A stretch of DNA of 64,000 bases from Mixta calida. Its GTDB lineage: Bacteria; Pseudomonadota; Gammaproteobacteria; Enterobacterales; Enterobacteriaceae. The stretch spans positions 1,470,540 through 1,534,539 of the forward strand of contig NZ_CP026378.1 in NCBI RefSeq assembly GCF_002953215.1, read 5' to 3'. The notes under the pieces are model-generated. The model worked only from the letters and a program-made list of their open reading frames with translations, was not told the origin of the DNA and searched no databases. The first letter of the stretch is position 1. Every line of letters starts with the position of its first letter. A program made the translations under genes and the position numbers. Shown in pieces: positions 43,132-52,885 of the stretch.

Positions 43132-43593
43132 ATGAGTCGTCGCGCAAAGCCGGCCCCCGCCAGGGTTAACGGGCCGTTAAAAGAAATAGAAGAGCATGTC
43201 GAAGGGTTCCGACAGGTCCGCGAAGCGCATCGCCGTGAGTTAATTGATGACTATGTTGAGCTGATATCAGATCTGATTCGCGAGTTTGGCGAGGCGCGCC
43301 AGGTCGATATGGCCGCGCGGCTTGGCGTCTCGCAGCCGACGGTGGCAAAAATGCTGAAGCGGCTCGGCAGCGCCGGGCTGGTAGAGCAGGTGCCTTACCG
43401 CGGCGTGTTTCTGACCCATGAGGGCGAGAAGCTGGCGGAGGAGAGCCGCGCGCGCCACCATGTAGTTGAGATGTTTTTGCTGGCGCTGGGCATCAGCCCG
43501 GATACCGCGCGCCGCGACGCGGAGGGGATCGAACATCACGTCAGCGATGAAACTCTGAGCGTTTTCCGTCAATTCTACGAAAGTCGTCAATAA
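43132..43593 (+). CDS. mntR: Manganese-dependent regulator MntR
   Basis: A 153-aa DtxR-family regulator: winged helix ([39 protein letters not shown], about 38-78), then the dimer/metal domain with [15 protein letters not shown] and [12 protein letters not shown], which carry the His/Glu ligands. It represses Mn uptake and mntS when Mn2+ is plentiful. Size equals the E. coli protein (155). GAAGAGGAAGC is a strong ribosome-binding site. Followed 22 bp later by ybiR, so the two may be co-transcribed. Confidence 0.95.
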   Translation: MSRRAKPAPARVNGPLKEIEEHVEGFRQVREAHRRELIDDYVELISDLIREFGEARQVDMAARLGVSQPTVAKMLKRLGSAGLVEQVPYRGVFLTHEGEKLAEESRARHHVVEMFLLALGISPDTARRDAEGIEHHVSDETLSVFRQFYESRQ

Positions 43594-43615
43594 CTTTTCT
43601 TCTGGAACGTAAGCC

Positions 43616-44725
43616 ATGATGGCAACCTTGATTAAGCCGTTCCTGCACGATCGTTTCCTGCATTTGCTGCTGCTGTTGGGGCTGCTGCTGGCCTGCATAG
43701 CGCCGTTCCACTGGCGCGATCTGCCCGCCGCCATCGACTGGCACACTATCGTGACGCTGTGCGGCCTGCTGATGCTAACGCGCGGCATCGAAGCCAGCGG
43801 CTATTTCGACGTGCTGGGACGCAAGCTGATCCGTCGTTTTCGCCATGAGCGCGCGCTGGCGCTGTTTATGGTGGCCGGCGCCGCGCTGCTTTCCACCTTC
43901 CTGACCAACGACGTGGCGCTGTTTATTCTGGTGCCGCTGACCCTGACGCTGCGCCAGGCGACCACGCTGCCGGTAACGCGCCTGATTATTTTCGAGGCGC
44001 TGGCGGTGAATGCCGGCTCGATGCTGACGCCCATCGGCAATCCGCAAAATATCCTGCTGTGGGGGAAGGGCGGCGCAAGCTTCGGCGCTTTTATGTGGCA
44101 GATGTTGCCGCCTGCGGCCTTTATTATGCTGAGCCTGCTGCTGCTGACCGCCTTTTCTTTTCGTCCGCGCGTGATTCAGCAGCAGACGCAGCAGCCGGTC
44201 AGCTGGCAGCGTTCGCTGCTGTGGCTTAGCGTGGCGCTTTATCTGCTGTTTATCGCGGCGCTGGAGCTGAAGCTGGCGGCGTGGGCGCTGCTGGCGATCG
44301 CCGTCGCGTATCTGCTGCTGGCGCGACGGGTGCTATTGCAGATTGACTGGAGCCTGCTGGTGGTGTTTATGGCGATGTTTGTCGATGTGCATCTGCTCAC
44401 AAAGCTGCCTGCGCTGCAACAGGCGATGCAGTCGCTGACGCAAGCGGGCGAAGGGGTACATTACCTGCTGGCGCTGGGGCTGTCGCAGGCGATCAGCAAC
44501 GTGCCGGCCACCATCCTGCTACTGCAGTTTTTGCCCGCCAACGCGCTGTTGGCCTGGGCGGTCAATATCGGCGGCTTTGGCCTGCTGCCCGGTTCGCTGG
44601 CCAATTTGATTGCGCTGCGCATGGCGCAGGACAGGCGCATCTGGTGGCAGTTCCATCTCTTCTCCGTGCCAATGCTGGCCTGGGCCGCGCTCTCCGGCTG
44701 GCTGCTCTGGCTGCTGCTGGGCTAA
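43616..44725 (+). CDS. ybiR: YbiR, SLC13/ArsB-like anion transporter
   Basis: A 369-aa, about 11-helix membrane protein of the ion-transporter superfamily. TFLTNDVALFILVPLTL and the NAGSMLTPIGNPQNILLW signature are typical of the CitMHS/ArsB/SLC13 group. Substrate unknown. It follows mntR, as in E. coli. ATG 43616 and 43619 are both possible starts. Confidence 0.88.
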   Translation: MMATLIKPFLHDRFLHLLLLLGLLLACIAPFHWRDLPAAIDWHTIVTLCGLLMLTRGIEASGYFDVLGRKLIRRFRHERALALFMVAGAALLSTFLTNDVALFILVPLTLTLRQATTLPVTRLIIFEALAVNAGSMLTPIGNPQNILLWGKGGASFGAFMWQMLPPAAFIMLSLLLLTAFSFRPRVIQQQTQQPVSWQRSLLWLSVALYLLFIAALELKLAAWALLAIAVAYLLLARRVLLQIDWSLLVVFMAMFVDVHLLTKLPALQQAMQSLTQAGEGVHYLLALGLSQAISNVPATILLLQFLPANALLAWAVNIGGFGLLPGSLANLIALRMAQDRRIWWQFHLFSVPMLAWAALSGWLLWLLLG

Positions 44726-44863
44726 AGGCCGTTTTAGCTCCGCATGCGGTTGCCGCAGCGGAGCGTCGCTAATTGTCAATGAACCCTGGTATTTGTCATT
44801 TTTCTTTCTATGGTTAAGCTTGATTGTAATTTCAGGATTGACTGTTATTTCCCAGGAAGATAA

Positions 44864-46006
44864 ATGCCTATGACGCAAGCAAACGATACGCCTTCAGATG
44901 ATGAAAAATCGCAGCAGGACGCCAGTGCGCATCAGAATCAGGAGCGGCAGGATGAGGATAAACCGCGTAAGCGGCCCGGAAAAAAACCGCTAATCATCCT
45001 TGGCATTGTGGTGATAGTGATGCTGATCGTAGCGTTTTTCTTCTGGTTCACCACGCGTAATGAAGAGACCACCGACGACGCCTTTACCGAAGGCAACGCG
45101 GTCACGATTGCGGCGAAAATGTCCGGCTACGTGGTAAAGCTGCTGGTAAACGATAACCAGCGGGTGAAAAAAGGCGATCTGCTGCTGGTGATTGACCCGC
45201 GCGATACCGAAGCGCAGCGCGATCAGGCCAAAGCGCAGCTGGCGCTGGCCGAGGCGCAGCTGCATCAGGCGGAGGTGCAGCTGGCGCTGGCGCGCGTGCA
45301 GTATCCGGCGCAGCGCGATCAGGCGCTGGCGCAGCAGGCGCAGGCGGAAGCCAATCTGCTTAACGCCGAGTCGGACTACCGCCGTCTGCGCGGCGTCGAT
45401 CCGCGTGCGACGTCACAACGCAATATCGATACCGCCAGCGCACAGCTGCGTTCCGCCCAGGCGCAGTTGCAGAGCGCTAAAGCGCAGGTGGAAGTGGCAT
45501 CGCAGGTGTCGTTGCAGATCCGGCAGCAGGAAACCAACGTCGAAGCGCGCCGTCAGCAGGTCGAACAGGCGAAAGCGCAGCTGAATACCGCCGAGCTGAA
45601 TCTCTCTTATACCGAGGTGCGCGCCCCTTACGACGGCTTCGTCACCAAACGCAACGTACAGACCGGCACCCTGGTTCAGGCAGGCAGCTCGCTCTTTTCG
45701 CTGGTGTCGCCCGATATCTGGGTAACCGCCAACTTTAAAGAGTCACAGCTGGAGCGTATGAACCCTGGTGACAGGGTCACTATTAGCGTCGACGCCTGGC
45801 CTGATATGGCGCTGGAAGGTCATGTCGACAGCATTCAGATGGGTTCCGGCTCGCGCTTCTCAACCTTCCCGGCGGAAAACGCCACCGGCAACTTTGTAAA
45901 AATCGTCCAGCGCGTACCGGTAAAAATCGTTATCGACAAAGGCCTGGACCCGAATAAACCTCTGCCGCTGGGACTCTCCGTGGTGCCTAAGGTTACGGTG
46001 GAATGA
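44864..46006 (+). CDS. EmrA-like membrane fusion protein (HlyD family)
   Basis: A 380-aa periplasmic adaptor: charged cytoplasmic N-terminus (about 1-42), one membrane helix (about 43-65), the barrel-lipoyl entry TDDAFTEGNAVTIAAKMSGYV, a long Ala/Gln-rich coiled-coil hairpin (about 115-245), then VRAPYDGFVTKRNVQTGTLVQAGS and the beta-barrel end. It links the MFS pump to an outer-membrane channel. AGGAAG precedes ATG 44864. The stop overlaps the pump gene by ATGA. E. coli EmrA is the nearest named relative. Confidence 0.9.
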   Translation: MPMTQANDTPSDDEKSQQDASAHQNQERQDEDKPRKRPGKKPLIILGIVVIVMLIVAFFFWFTTRNEETTDDAFTEGNAVTIAAKMSGYVVKLLVNDNQRVKKGDLLLVIDPRDTEAQRDQAKAQLALAEAQLHQAEVQLALARVQYPAQRDQALAQQAQAEANLLNAESDYRRLRGVDPRATSQRNIDTASAQLRSAQAQLQSAKAQVEVASQVSLQIRQQETNVEARRQQVEQAKAQLNTAELNLSYTEVRAPYDGFVTKRNVQTGTLVQAGSSLFSLVSPDIWVTANFKESQLERMNPGDRVTISVDAWPDMALEGHVDSIQMGSGSRFSTFPAENATGNFVKIVQRVPVKIVIDKGLDPNKPLPLGLSVVPKVTVE

Positions 46007-47571
46007 GTCCGAGCCAAAGCTGGCAGCCGGCCAGCAACCCCTGGCTGGTGGCGATAACGGTGACGCTGGCGGTATTCATGGAGATCCTGGATACCACCAT
46101 CGTCAACGTGGCGCTGCCGCATATCGCCGGCACGCTCTCTTCCAGCTATGACGAATCCACCTGGGTATTGACCTCCTATCTGGTGGCGAACGGCATCGTG
46201 CTGCCGATATCCGCCTTTTTCAGCCGCCTGTTCGGGCGTAAGCAGTACTTTCTGATCTGTATTGTGATGTTTACCGCTTGCTCCTTCCTGTGTGGCATCG
46301 CCACCGAGCTGTGGCAGATTATTCTGTTCCGCATCCTGCAGGGCTTTTTCGGCGGCGGGCTGCAACCGGTGCAGCAGTCGGTGCTGCTCGATTACTTTAA
46401 GCCGGAAGATCGCGGCAAGGCGTTCGGCCTGTCGTCGATTGCGATTATCGTCGCGCCGGTCGTGGGGCCAACGCTCGGCGGCTGGATAACGGATAACTAC
46501 AGCTGGCGCTGGATCTTCTTTATTAATGTGCCGGTGGGTATCCTTTCCGCGTTGGCGATCTATCAGCTGCTGGAAGATCCGCCGTGGGAACGGCGCTGGG
46601 CAAAAAGCAAAATCAACATCGACTATATCGGCATCAGCCTGATTACGCTCGGTCTCGGCTGTTTGCAGGTGATGCTCGATCGCGGCGAAGATGAAGACTG
46701 GTTCTCCTCGCACTTTATTCAGTTCTTCGGCGTCATGACCTTTATCGGTCTGGTCGGCGCGGTCTACTGGCTGCTCTACGCCCGTCGCCCGGTCGTGGAG
46801 ATCGGCGTGATGCGCGATCGCAACTTCTGGGTCTCCGGGCTGCTGATGGCGGGCATGGCGATGATCCTCTATGGCAGCTCGGTCGTGCTGCCGCAGCTGG
46901 CGCAGCAGGATTTAGGCTATACCGCCACCTGGTCAGGGCTGGTGCTGTCGCCGGGGGCGATACTGATCGTGCTGACGATTCCGCTAGTGCTGAAGCTGAT
47001 GCCGAAGGTGCAGACGCGCTGGATTATCGCCTTCGGCTTTACCTGCCTGATGCTGTCGATGTTCTACTCCGCAACGCTGACGCCGCAGGTAGATTTCACT
47101 ACGCTGGTGCTGATGCGCAGCGCGCAGTCTGTCGGCCTCGGCTTCCTGTTCGTGCCGCTGACCACTATCGCGTTCGCCACCATTCCACAGCATCTGAACG
47201 CCGACGCCTCGGCGCTGTTCACTATGTTCCGCAACGTGGCGGGATCGATCGGCATTTCGCTCTCTACCGCCGCGATCACTGAGCGTGAGCAGGTACGTAG
47301 CGCGCATCTGGTGCATAACATGACGCCGCTGAACGAGCAGTTCAACATTACCCTTGAGCGCTGGGCGCAGGCGATCCGCGATTACACTTCGGCGGCGGGC
47401 GATCCGCTGACATTGGCCGCCGGTCAGCTCTATCAGCAGATGATCGTTCAGGCGCGTATTCTCGCCTATGTGGATGTGTTTATTGGACTGGGCATCGTCG
47501 CCTTTATTTTGATTCCCTTATGTTTACTGCTTTCGCCGGTTAAAAGCGAAGGCAGTGCAGGAGCGCACTGA
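46003..47571 (+). CDS. EmrB-like DHA2-family drug efflux permease
   Basis: A 522-aa, 14-helix MFS pump: MEILDTTIVNVALPHIAGTL in helix 1 (the DHA2 D-T-T-I-V-N motif), SRLFGRKQYF motif A, and VGPTLGGWITDNYSWRW motif C region. It exports hydrophobic drugs or uncouplers through the HlyD adaptor. Starts within the adaptor's stop (ATGA), ends 1 bp before the channel gene. The substrate is unknown. Confidence 0.9.
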   Translation: MSPSQSWQPASNPWLVAITVTLAVFMEILDTTIVNVALPHIAGTLSSSYDESTWVLTSYLVANGIVLPISAFFSRLFGRKQYFLICIVMFTACSFLCGIATELWQIILFRILQGFFGGGLQPVQQSVLLDYFKPEDRGKAFGLSSIAIIVAPVVGPTLGGWITDNYSWRWIFFINVPVGILSALAIYQLLEDPPWERRWAKSKINIDYIGISLITLGLGCLQVMLDRGEDEDWFSSHFIQFFGVMTFIGLVGAVYWLLYARRPVVEIGVMRDRNFWVSGLLMAGMAMILYGSSVVLPQLAQQDLGYTATWSGLVLSPGAILIVLTIPLVLKLMPKVQTRWIIAFGFTCLMLSMFYSATLTPQVDFTTLVLMRSAQSVGLGFLFVPLTTIAFATIPQHLNADASALFTMFRNVAGSIGISLSTAAITEREQVRSAHLVHNMTPLNEQFNITLERWAQAIRDYTSAAGDPLTLAAGQLYQQMIVQARILAYVDVFIGLGIVAFILIPLCLLLSPVKSEGSAGAH

Positions 47572-47572
47572 C

Positions 47573-49113
47573 ATGAACGTTACCAGGCAGTTAACCCGTC
47601 CCCGCCCCGGCCTGCTGGCGCTGTCGCTGCTGCTGGCGGGCTGCGCGGTCGGCCCCGATTACCAGCCGCCGCAGGCGCAAACCCCGACCAGCTGGCGCGA
47701 CCTGCCTTCGCAGACGGCGTCACGTCCGCAGCCCGGCGCGCCCAGCGCCAGCTGGTGGAAAAGCTTTAACGACCCGCAGCTTAATAGCCTGATCGATCGT
47801 GCTATCGCCGGCAACCTGTCGTTACAACAGGCGGTATTGCGCATCGCCGGCGCGCGCGAGCAGCTGGCGCAGGCGCGCGGCGGGCTGTTTCCCGCAGTGA
47901 ACGGCAACGTCTCGGCGCGGCGTCAGCAGCTGGGAGCGAAAGGGATGCTGGAGGCGAACGGCGCCTATAATCAGCTCGATCAAAACGCACCGGAGCTGCG
48001 TTCGTCGCTCGACAGCCTGACGCAGCCGATCAGCCTCTATCAGGGCAGCTTTGACGCCTCGTGGGAGCTGGATCTGTGGGGAAAGTGCGTCGTCAGGTGG
48101 AAGCGGCGGGGGCGCAGCAGCAGGAATCGATCGAGAGCCGCAACGATGCGCTGGTTTCGCTGGAGGCGGAGGTAGCGCGCGCTTATTTACAGCTGCGCGG
48201 CGCGCAGTCGGTGACGCAAACGCTGCAAACGCAAATCGAGGTGGCGCAACAGACGCTGGAGCTGACGCAGAGCCAGCAGCGCAACGGCCTGGCGCCGCAG
48301 CTGGATGTGGAAAATGCTCGCGCCCAGCTTAGTTCGCTGCGCGCGCAGCTGCCGCAGTATCAGGCGCAGGCGCGTCAGGCGATGAACGGCCTGGCGGTTC
48401 TGATCGGCAAGCCGCCGGGCGCGCTGGACGCCGAGCTGATGCGCCCCAGGCCGCTGCCCGCGCTGCCTGCGGCGGTGCCGGTCGGCATTCCCTCTACGCT
48501 GGCGCGCCGCCGTCCCGACATTCGCCAGGCGGAGGCGAACCTGCACGCCGCCACCGCCAATATCGGCGTCTCGGTGGCGCAGCTGTTCCCCAGCCTGTCG
48601 CTTACCGGCCAGCAGGGCGTGCGTAACACCGATGCTTCATATCTTGATAACTGGAGCAGCCACTTCTACAGTTATGGCCCGGCGCTGTCGATTCCGATTT
48701 TCCAGGGCGGCAGGCTGGTTTCCAGCGTCAGGCTGTCGCGCGCGCAGCAGGCCAGCTCGGCGCTTAACTATCGCCAGACGGTGCTGACCGCATTGCAGGA
48801 TGTGGAAAACGCGCTGGTCAGCTACCGCACCGATCAGGAGCGGGTAACGCAGCTGGATGAGACGGTCAGCGCGCTGCAAAGCAGCTTCGACCTCGCCAGC
48901 GACAGCTACAAGAAAGGGCTGTCCACCTTCCTCGACGTGCTGGATGCGCAGCGTCAGCTGTCGCAGGCGAAACAGCAGGCGGAGCAGGCACGGGTGCAGA
49001 GCAGTCTTGACCTGGTCGCGCTGTATAAAGCGCTCGGCGGCGGCTGGGAGAATTATCAGAACGTGCAGCTGCCCGACTATTCGGTGTTCGGCCCGGCGAC
49101 GCCCGCCAGCTAG
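47573..49113 (+). pseudogene. NodT-family outer-membrane efflux lipoprotein, one-base frameshift
   Basis: TolC-like channel of the efflux operon. The first part has a lipoprotein signal with lipobox LAGC (about residue 24), then GPDYQPP and DPQLNSLIDRAIAGNLSLQQAVLRI. After FDASWELDLWGK the frame changes near 48081-48086 (gtggggaaagtgcg): the homologous sequence goes on one frame back as VRRQVEAAGAQQQESIE and runs to 49113, with LARRRPDIRQAEANLHAA and the late LDAQRQLSQAK. Restoring one G after GGGGAAAG would rejoin the frames into a normal protein of about 513 aa. As written, the protein stops after about 200 residues. Either a real recent loss or a sequencing error. Confidence 0.85.
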
Positions 49114-49134
49114 CCTCAGCCACGCAGTTATCAC

Positions 49135-49157
49135 GCCGCCGGGACAGGCCCGGCGGC
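49135..49157 (+). terminator. Hairpin after the efflux operon
   Basis: GCCGCCGGG and CCCGGCGGC pair perfectly around ACAGG, 22 bp after the stop. No T-run. Confidence 0.65.
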
Positions 49158-49619
49158 AACGCGCTTTCCTCAGCCGCGTCCCTTTCTCTGTTTTTTCTCT
49201 GTCTCTTTAAGCCAGCGCCCGATCGCGCTGCAACTTTTCCGCTGCGAGGTTTTCCCGTCTGCTTTACCTGTTTCCTGTTATGCCTCTTTCTTTCTGGCGG
49301 ATGTCAGGCCGACTTTCTGCAACAGGCTAAACTGTCGTTTCTTTTTGTGGTTATTTAAAATAAATATTTCTTTTTTGCGCCATCAGCCTTTGTACGTCAG
49401 TCCGGTAAAGAAACCTTTTTTTCACTCTCTAACAACCTTATAAGCTGAATAGTGTGACCTGAATCGGACTTTAAAAAGAACGTCATGACGCCTGCCACAA
49501 AATCCACATTCCACTATTAATTAAATTGAAAAAAATAATCTATGTTGTGATGTGAAAGGTTTGCGTTGCTTTTGCAGGCGCAGACCGGTTTTCTCTTCAA
49601 ACAGGTTGCTGGAGTTATC
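49158..49619. other. Non-coding gap before the sugar porter
   Basis: About 460 bp with no supportable gene. The first half is pyrimidine-rich; the second half (about 49340-49560) is AT-rich and must hold the promoter of the sugar porter. A lone TGTGA at 49453 lacks its partner half-site. An 11-codon frame at 49484 is too short and weak to call. Confidence 0.6.
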
Positions 49620-51116
49620 ATGCCAAAAGAACAATATCTTACGCTAAGCAACGCTTCCGGCCCCAACAGCAACACGCGCACCGAGCCTTTCGTGAAGGTA
49701 ATTGCGGTGATTGCAACGCTGGGCGGATTGCTGTTTGGTTACGACACCGGCGTTATATCCGGTGCGCTGCTGTTTATGGGCGATGAGCTGCACCTGACGC
49801 CGTTTACCACCGGTCTGGTCACCAGCTCGCTGCTGTTCGGCGCCGCCTTTGGCGCGCTGTTGGCCGGTCATTTCGCCTCTGCGGCCGGGCGGAAGAAAAT
49901 CATCATGGTGCTGGCGGTGATATTCGCTCTCGGCGCGGTCGGCACCGCGCTGGCGCCTGATGTTCACTGGATGGTTTTCTTCCGCGTGGTGCTGGGCGTG
50001 GCGGTCGGCGGCGCGGCGGCGACGGTACCGGTCTATATCGCCGAAATCGCGCCGGCCAATAAGCGCGGTCAGCTGGTGACGCTACAGGAACTTATGATTG
50101 TTTCCGGGCAGATGCTTGCCTATATCTCCAACGCCACCTTTAACGCGGCGTGGGGCGGGGCGGAGACCTGGCGCTGGATGCTGGCGATCGCCACCGTCCC
50201 GGCGGTGCTGCTTTGGTTCGGCATGATGTTTATGCCCGATACGCCGCGCTGGTACGCAATGAAAGGTCGCCTGGCGGAGGCGCGTCGCGTGCTGGAGCGC
50301 ACCCGCGCCAAAGAAGATGTCGAATGGGAGCTGACCGAAATCGAAGAGACATTGCAGGAGCAGGAGAACCAGGGCAAGCCGCGCCTGCGCGAGCTGAAAA
50401 AGCCGTGGCTGTTCCGTCTGTTCCTGATCGGCATCGGCGTGGCGGTGATCCAGCAGCTCACCGGCGTCAACACTATTATGTACTACGCGCCGACGGTGTT
50501 GACCAACGTCGGCATGAGCAACAGCGCCGCGCTGTTCGCCACCATCGCTAACGGCGCCATCTCGGTGCTGATGACCTTCTTCGGCATCTGGCTGCTGGGT
50601 AAAATCGGCCGTCGCACCATGACCATGCTGGGGCAGTTCGGCTGTACCGCCTGTCTGTTTTTTATCGGCCTGGTCAGCTGGCTGATGCCGGAGACGATTA
50701 ACGGCCAGCCCGATATGCTGCGTAGCTATATGGTGCTGCTGGGCATGTTGATGTTCCTCTGCTTCCAGCAGGGCGCGCTGTCGCCGGTGACCTGGCTGCT
50801 GCTGTCGGAAATCTTCCCGACGCGCCTGCGCGGCATCTTTATGGGCGGCGCAGTGTTCGCCATGTGGATCGCCAACTTCGCCATTTCCCTGATGTTCCCG
50901 ATGATGCTGGCAACGGTTGGTCTGGCGGGCGCCTTCTTTATCTTCGGGGCGATCGGCATCGGCGGCGCGATTTTCGTCCTCAACTGTATCCCGGAAACGC
51001 GCAACCGCAGCCTGGAACAGATAGAACACTATCTGCGCGACTGGCTGTCGCCGGATCGTGAAACGCCGCCGCATCCGGCTCCGATCGGGCAGAAAGCGGG
51101 AGAGCACGGCGGTTAA
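49620..51116 (+). CDS. Sugar porter family MFS transporter
   Basis: A 498-aa, 12-helix H+/sugar symporter: [19 protein letters not shown] in helix 1, R-x-G-R-K-K loop (AAGRKKI), [35 protein letters not shown], and the [12 protein letters not shown] end are the family signatures (as in IolT, AraE, XylE). The C-terminal tail is extended (about 25 residues, Pro-rich). Substrate unknown; pentose, hexose or inositol are possible. ATG 49620 has GGAG 6 bases upstream; the open frame before it has no such site. A strong terminator follows. Confidence 0.92.
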   Translation: MPKEQYLTLSNASGPNSNTRTEPFVKVIAVIATLGGLLFGYDTGVISGALLFMGDELHLTPFTTGLVTSSLLFGAAFGALLAGHFASAAGRKKIIMVLAVIFALGAVGTALAPDVHWMVFFRVVLGVAVGGAAATVPVYIAEIAPANKRGQLVTLQELMIVSGQMLAYISNATFNAAWGGAETWRWMLAIATVPAVLLWFGMMFMPDTPRWYAMKGRLAEARRVLERTRAKEDVEWELTEIEETLQEQENQGKPRLRELKKPWLFRLFLIGIGVAVIQQLTGVNTIMYYAPTVLTNVGMSNSAALFATIANGAISVLMTFFGIWLLGKIGRRTMTMLGQFGCTACLFFIGLVSWLMPETINGQPDMLRSYMVLLGMLMFLCFQQGALSPVTWLLLSEIFPTRLRGIFMGGAVFAMWIANFAISLMFPMMLATVGLAGAFFIFGAIGIGGAIFVLNCIPETRNRSLEQIEHYLRDWLSPDRETPPHPAPIGQKAGEHGG

Positions 51117-51128
51117 CATTTCCGCACC

Positions 51129-51157
51129 GGGCTGGCGGTATTCGCCAGCCCTTTTTT
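51129..51157 (+). terminator. Rho-independent terminator of the sugar porter
   Basis: GGGCTGGCG and CGCCAGCCC form a perfect 9-bp stem around GTATT, followed by TTTTTT. Confidence 0.93.
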
Positions 51158-51214
51158 ATGGCACAATGCCCGCCAAATTACGTTTATTTCCCCCGCATAA
51201 GTAAGGCAATCCCT

Positions 51215-52807
51215 GTGCTAGTTTCCAGCAACGTTACCATGCAGTTTGGCAGCAAACCGCTGTTTGAAAATATCTCCGTCAAGTTCGGCGGCGGCAATCG
51301 CTACGGCCTGATCGGCGCGAACGGCAGCGGTAAATCCACCTTTATGAAAATCCTCGGCGGCGATTTAATGCCAACCGCCGGCAACGTCTCCTGCGATCCG
51401 AACGAACGTATCGGTAAGCTGCGTCAGGATCAGTTCGCGTTTGAAAAATTCAGCGTGCTGGACACCGTCATTATGGGACATGACGAACTGTGGCAGGTGA
51501 AGCAGGAGCGCGACCGCATCTATGCGCTGCCGGAAATGAGCGAAGAGGATGGCTACAAGGTCGCCGACCTGGAAGTGCAGTATGGCGAAATGGATGGCTA
51601 CACCGCCGAAGCGCGCGCCGGCGAACTGCTGCTGGGCGTAGGCATTCCTATGGAGCAGCACTACGGCCCGATGAGCGAAATCGCGCCGGGCTGGAAGCTG
51701 CGCGTGCTGCTGGCGCAGGCGCTGTTCTCCAACCCCGATATTCTGCTGCTCGATGAACCGACCAACAACCTGGATATCGACACTATCCGCTGGCTGGAGC
51801 AGGTGCTGAACGAGCGCGACAGCACCATGATCATCATTTCGCACGACCGTCACTTCCTGAATATGGTCTGCACCCATATGGCGGATCTCGACTACGGCGA
51901 GCTGCGCATCTATCCGGGCAACTACGACGAATATATGACCGCCGCCACTCAGGCGCGCGAGCGTCTGCTGGCCGACAACGCCAAGAAAAAGGCGCAGATC
52001 GCCGAGCTGCAATCCTTCGTCAGCCGCTTCAGCGCCAACGCCTCCAAGTCCCGTCAGGCGACGTCGCGCGCTAAACAGATTGATAAGATCAAGCTGGACG
52101 AGGTAAAAGCCTCCAGCCGTCAGAACCCGTTTATCCGCTTCGAGCAGGATAAGAAACTGTTCCGCAATGCGCTGGAAGTGGAAGCGTTGACCAAAGGCTT
52201 CGATAACGGCCCGCTGTTCCGCGACCTGAATCTGATGCTGGAAGTGGGCGAAAAGCTGGCGGTGCTGGGCACCAACGGCGTCGGTAAAACCACGCTGCTG
52301 AAAACGCTGGTGGGCGATCTGACGCCGGAAAGCGGCACCGTGAAGTGGTCCGAGAATACGCGCATCGGCTATTACGCGCAGGATCACGCGGAAGATTTCG
52401 ATAACGATCTGAGCGTCTTCGACTGGATGAGCCAGTGGAAACAGGAAGGCGACGACGAGCAGGCGGTGCGCAGTATTCTGGGCCGTCTGCTGTTCAGCCA
52501 GGATGAGATCAAAAAGCCGGCGAAGGTACTGTCGGGCGGTGAAAAAGGGCGCATGCTGTTCGGCAAGCTGATGATGCAGCGTCCCAATATTCTGATTATG
52601 GATGAGCCGACCAACCACCTGGATATGGAATCGATCGAATCGCTGAATATGGCGCTGGAAGCCTATCAGGGCACGTTGATCTTCGTCTCCCACGACCGTG
52701 AATTCGTTAGCTCTCTGGCGACGCGCGTGTTGGAGATCACCCCGGAGAAAACGATCGACTTCAGCGGCAGCTACGAAGATTACCTGCGCAGCAAAGGCGT
52801 GCAGTAA
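51215..52807 (+). CDS. ybiT: ABC-F ribosome-associated ATPase YbiT
   Basis: A 530-aa soluble protein with two ABC domains, no membrane part. First Walker [10 protein letters not shown], signature-like region and [17 protein letters not shown]; an inter-domain linker rich in Lys/Arg (about 240-310, [15 protein letters not shown]); second Walker [19 protein letters not shown] and [17 protein letters not shown] proteins act on stalled or initiating ribosomes. GTG 51215 gives exactly the E. coli YbiT length and N-terminus ([11 protein letters not shown]), with AAGG upstream; the longer open frame from 51158 has no support. Confidence 0.95.
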   Translation: MLVSSNVTMQFGSKPLFENISVKFGGGNRYGLIGANGSGKSTFMKILGGDLMPTAGNVSCDPNERIGKLRQDQFAFEKFSVLDTVIMGHDELWQVKQERDRIYALPEMSEEDGYKVADLEVQYGEMDGYTAEARAGELLLGVGIPMEQHYGPMSEIAPGWKLRVLLAQALFSNPDILLLDEPTNNLDIDTIRWLEQVLNERDSTMIIISHDRHFLNMVCTHMADLDYGELRIYPGNYDEYMTAATQARERLLADNAKKKAQIAELQSFVSRFSANASKSRQATSRAKQIDKIKLDEVKASSRQNPFIRFEQDKKLFRNALEVEALTKGFDNGPLFRDLNLMLEVGEKLAVLGTNGVGKTTLLKTLVGDLTPESGTVKWSENTRIGYYAQDHAEDFDNDLSVFDWMSQWKQEGDDEQAVRSILGRLLFSQDEIKKPAKVLSGGEKGRMLFGKLMMQRPNILIMDEPTNHLDMESIESLNMALEAYQGTLIFVSHDREFVSSLATRVLEITPEKTIDFSGSYEDYLRSKGVQ

Positions 52808-52857
52808 GCGCCTGACGCCTCAGCACCATTCTCTGGCGCTGAAACCGCTCTCCCCAG

Positions 52858-52885
52858 GGCCGCCTTTTCGGGCGGCCTTATTTTT
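52858..52885 (+). terminator. Rho-independent terminator of ybiT
   Basis: GGCCGCC and GGCGGCC around TTTTCG, then TTATTTTT. The T-run covers the last codons of the convergent diguanylate cyclase gene. Confidence 0.9.

Noticed and set aside
48061..48110. Programmed frameshift in the efflux channel gene
   Set aside because: No slippery heptamer with stimulatory structure is visible, and the family does not use frameshifting; mutation or sequencing error is simpler.
49453..49470. CRP site before the sugar porter
   Set aside because: TGTGA is present but the second half reads TCGGA rather than TCACA.
50082..51119. 345-codon frame antisense to the sugar porter
   Set aside because: His/Gln/Arg-rich shadow frame without homology; the plus strand has all sugar-porter motifs.
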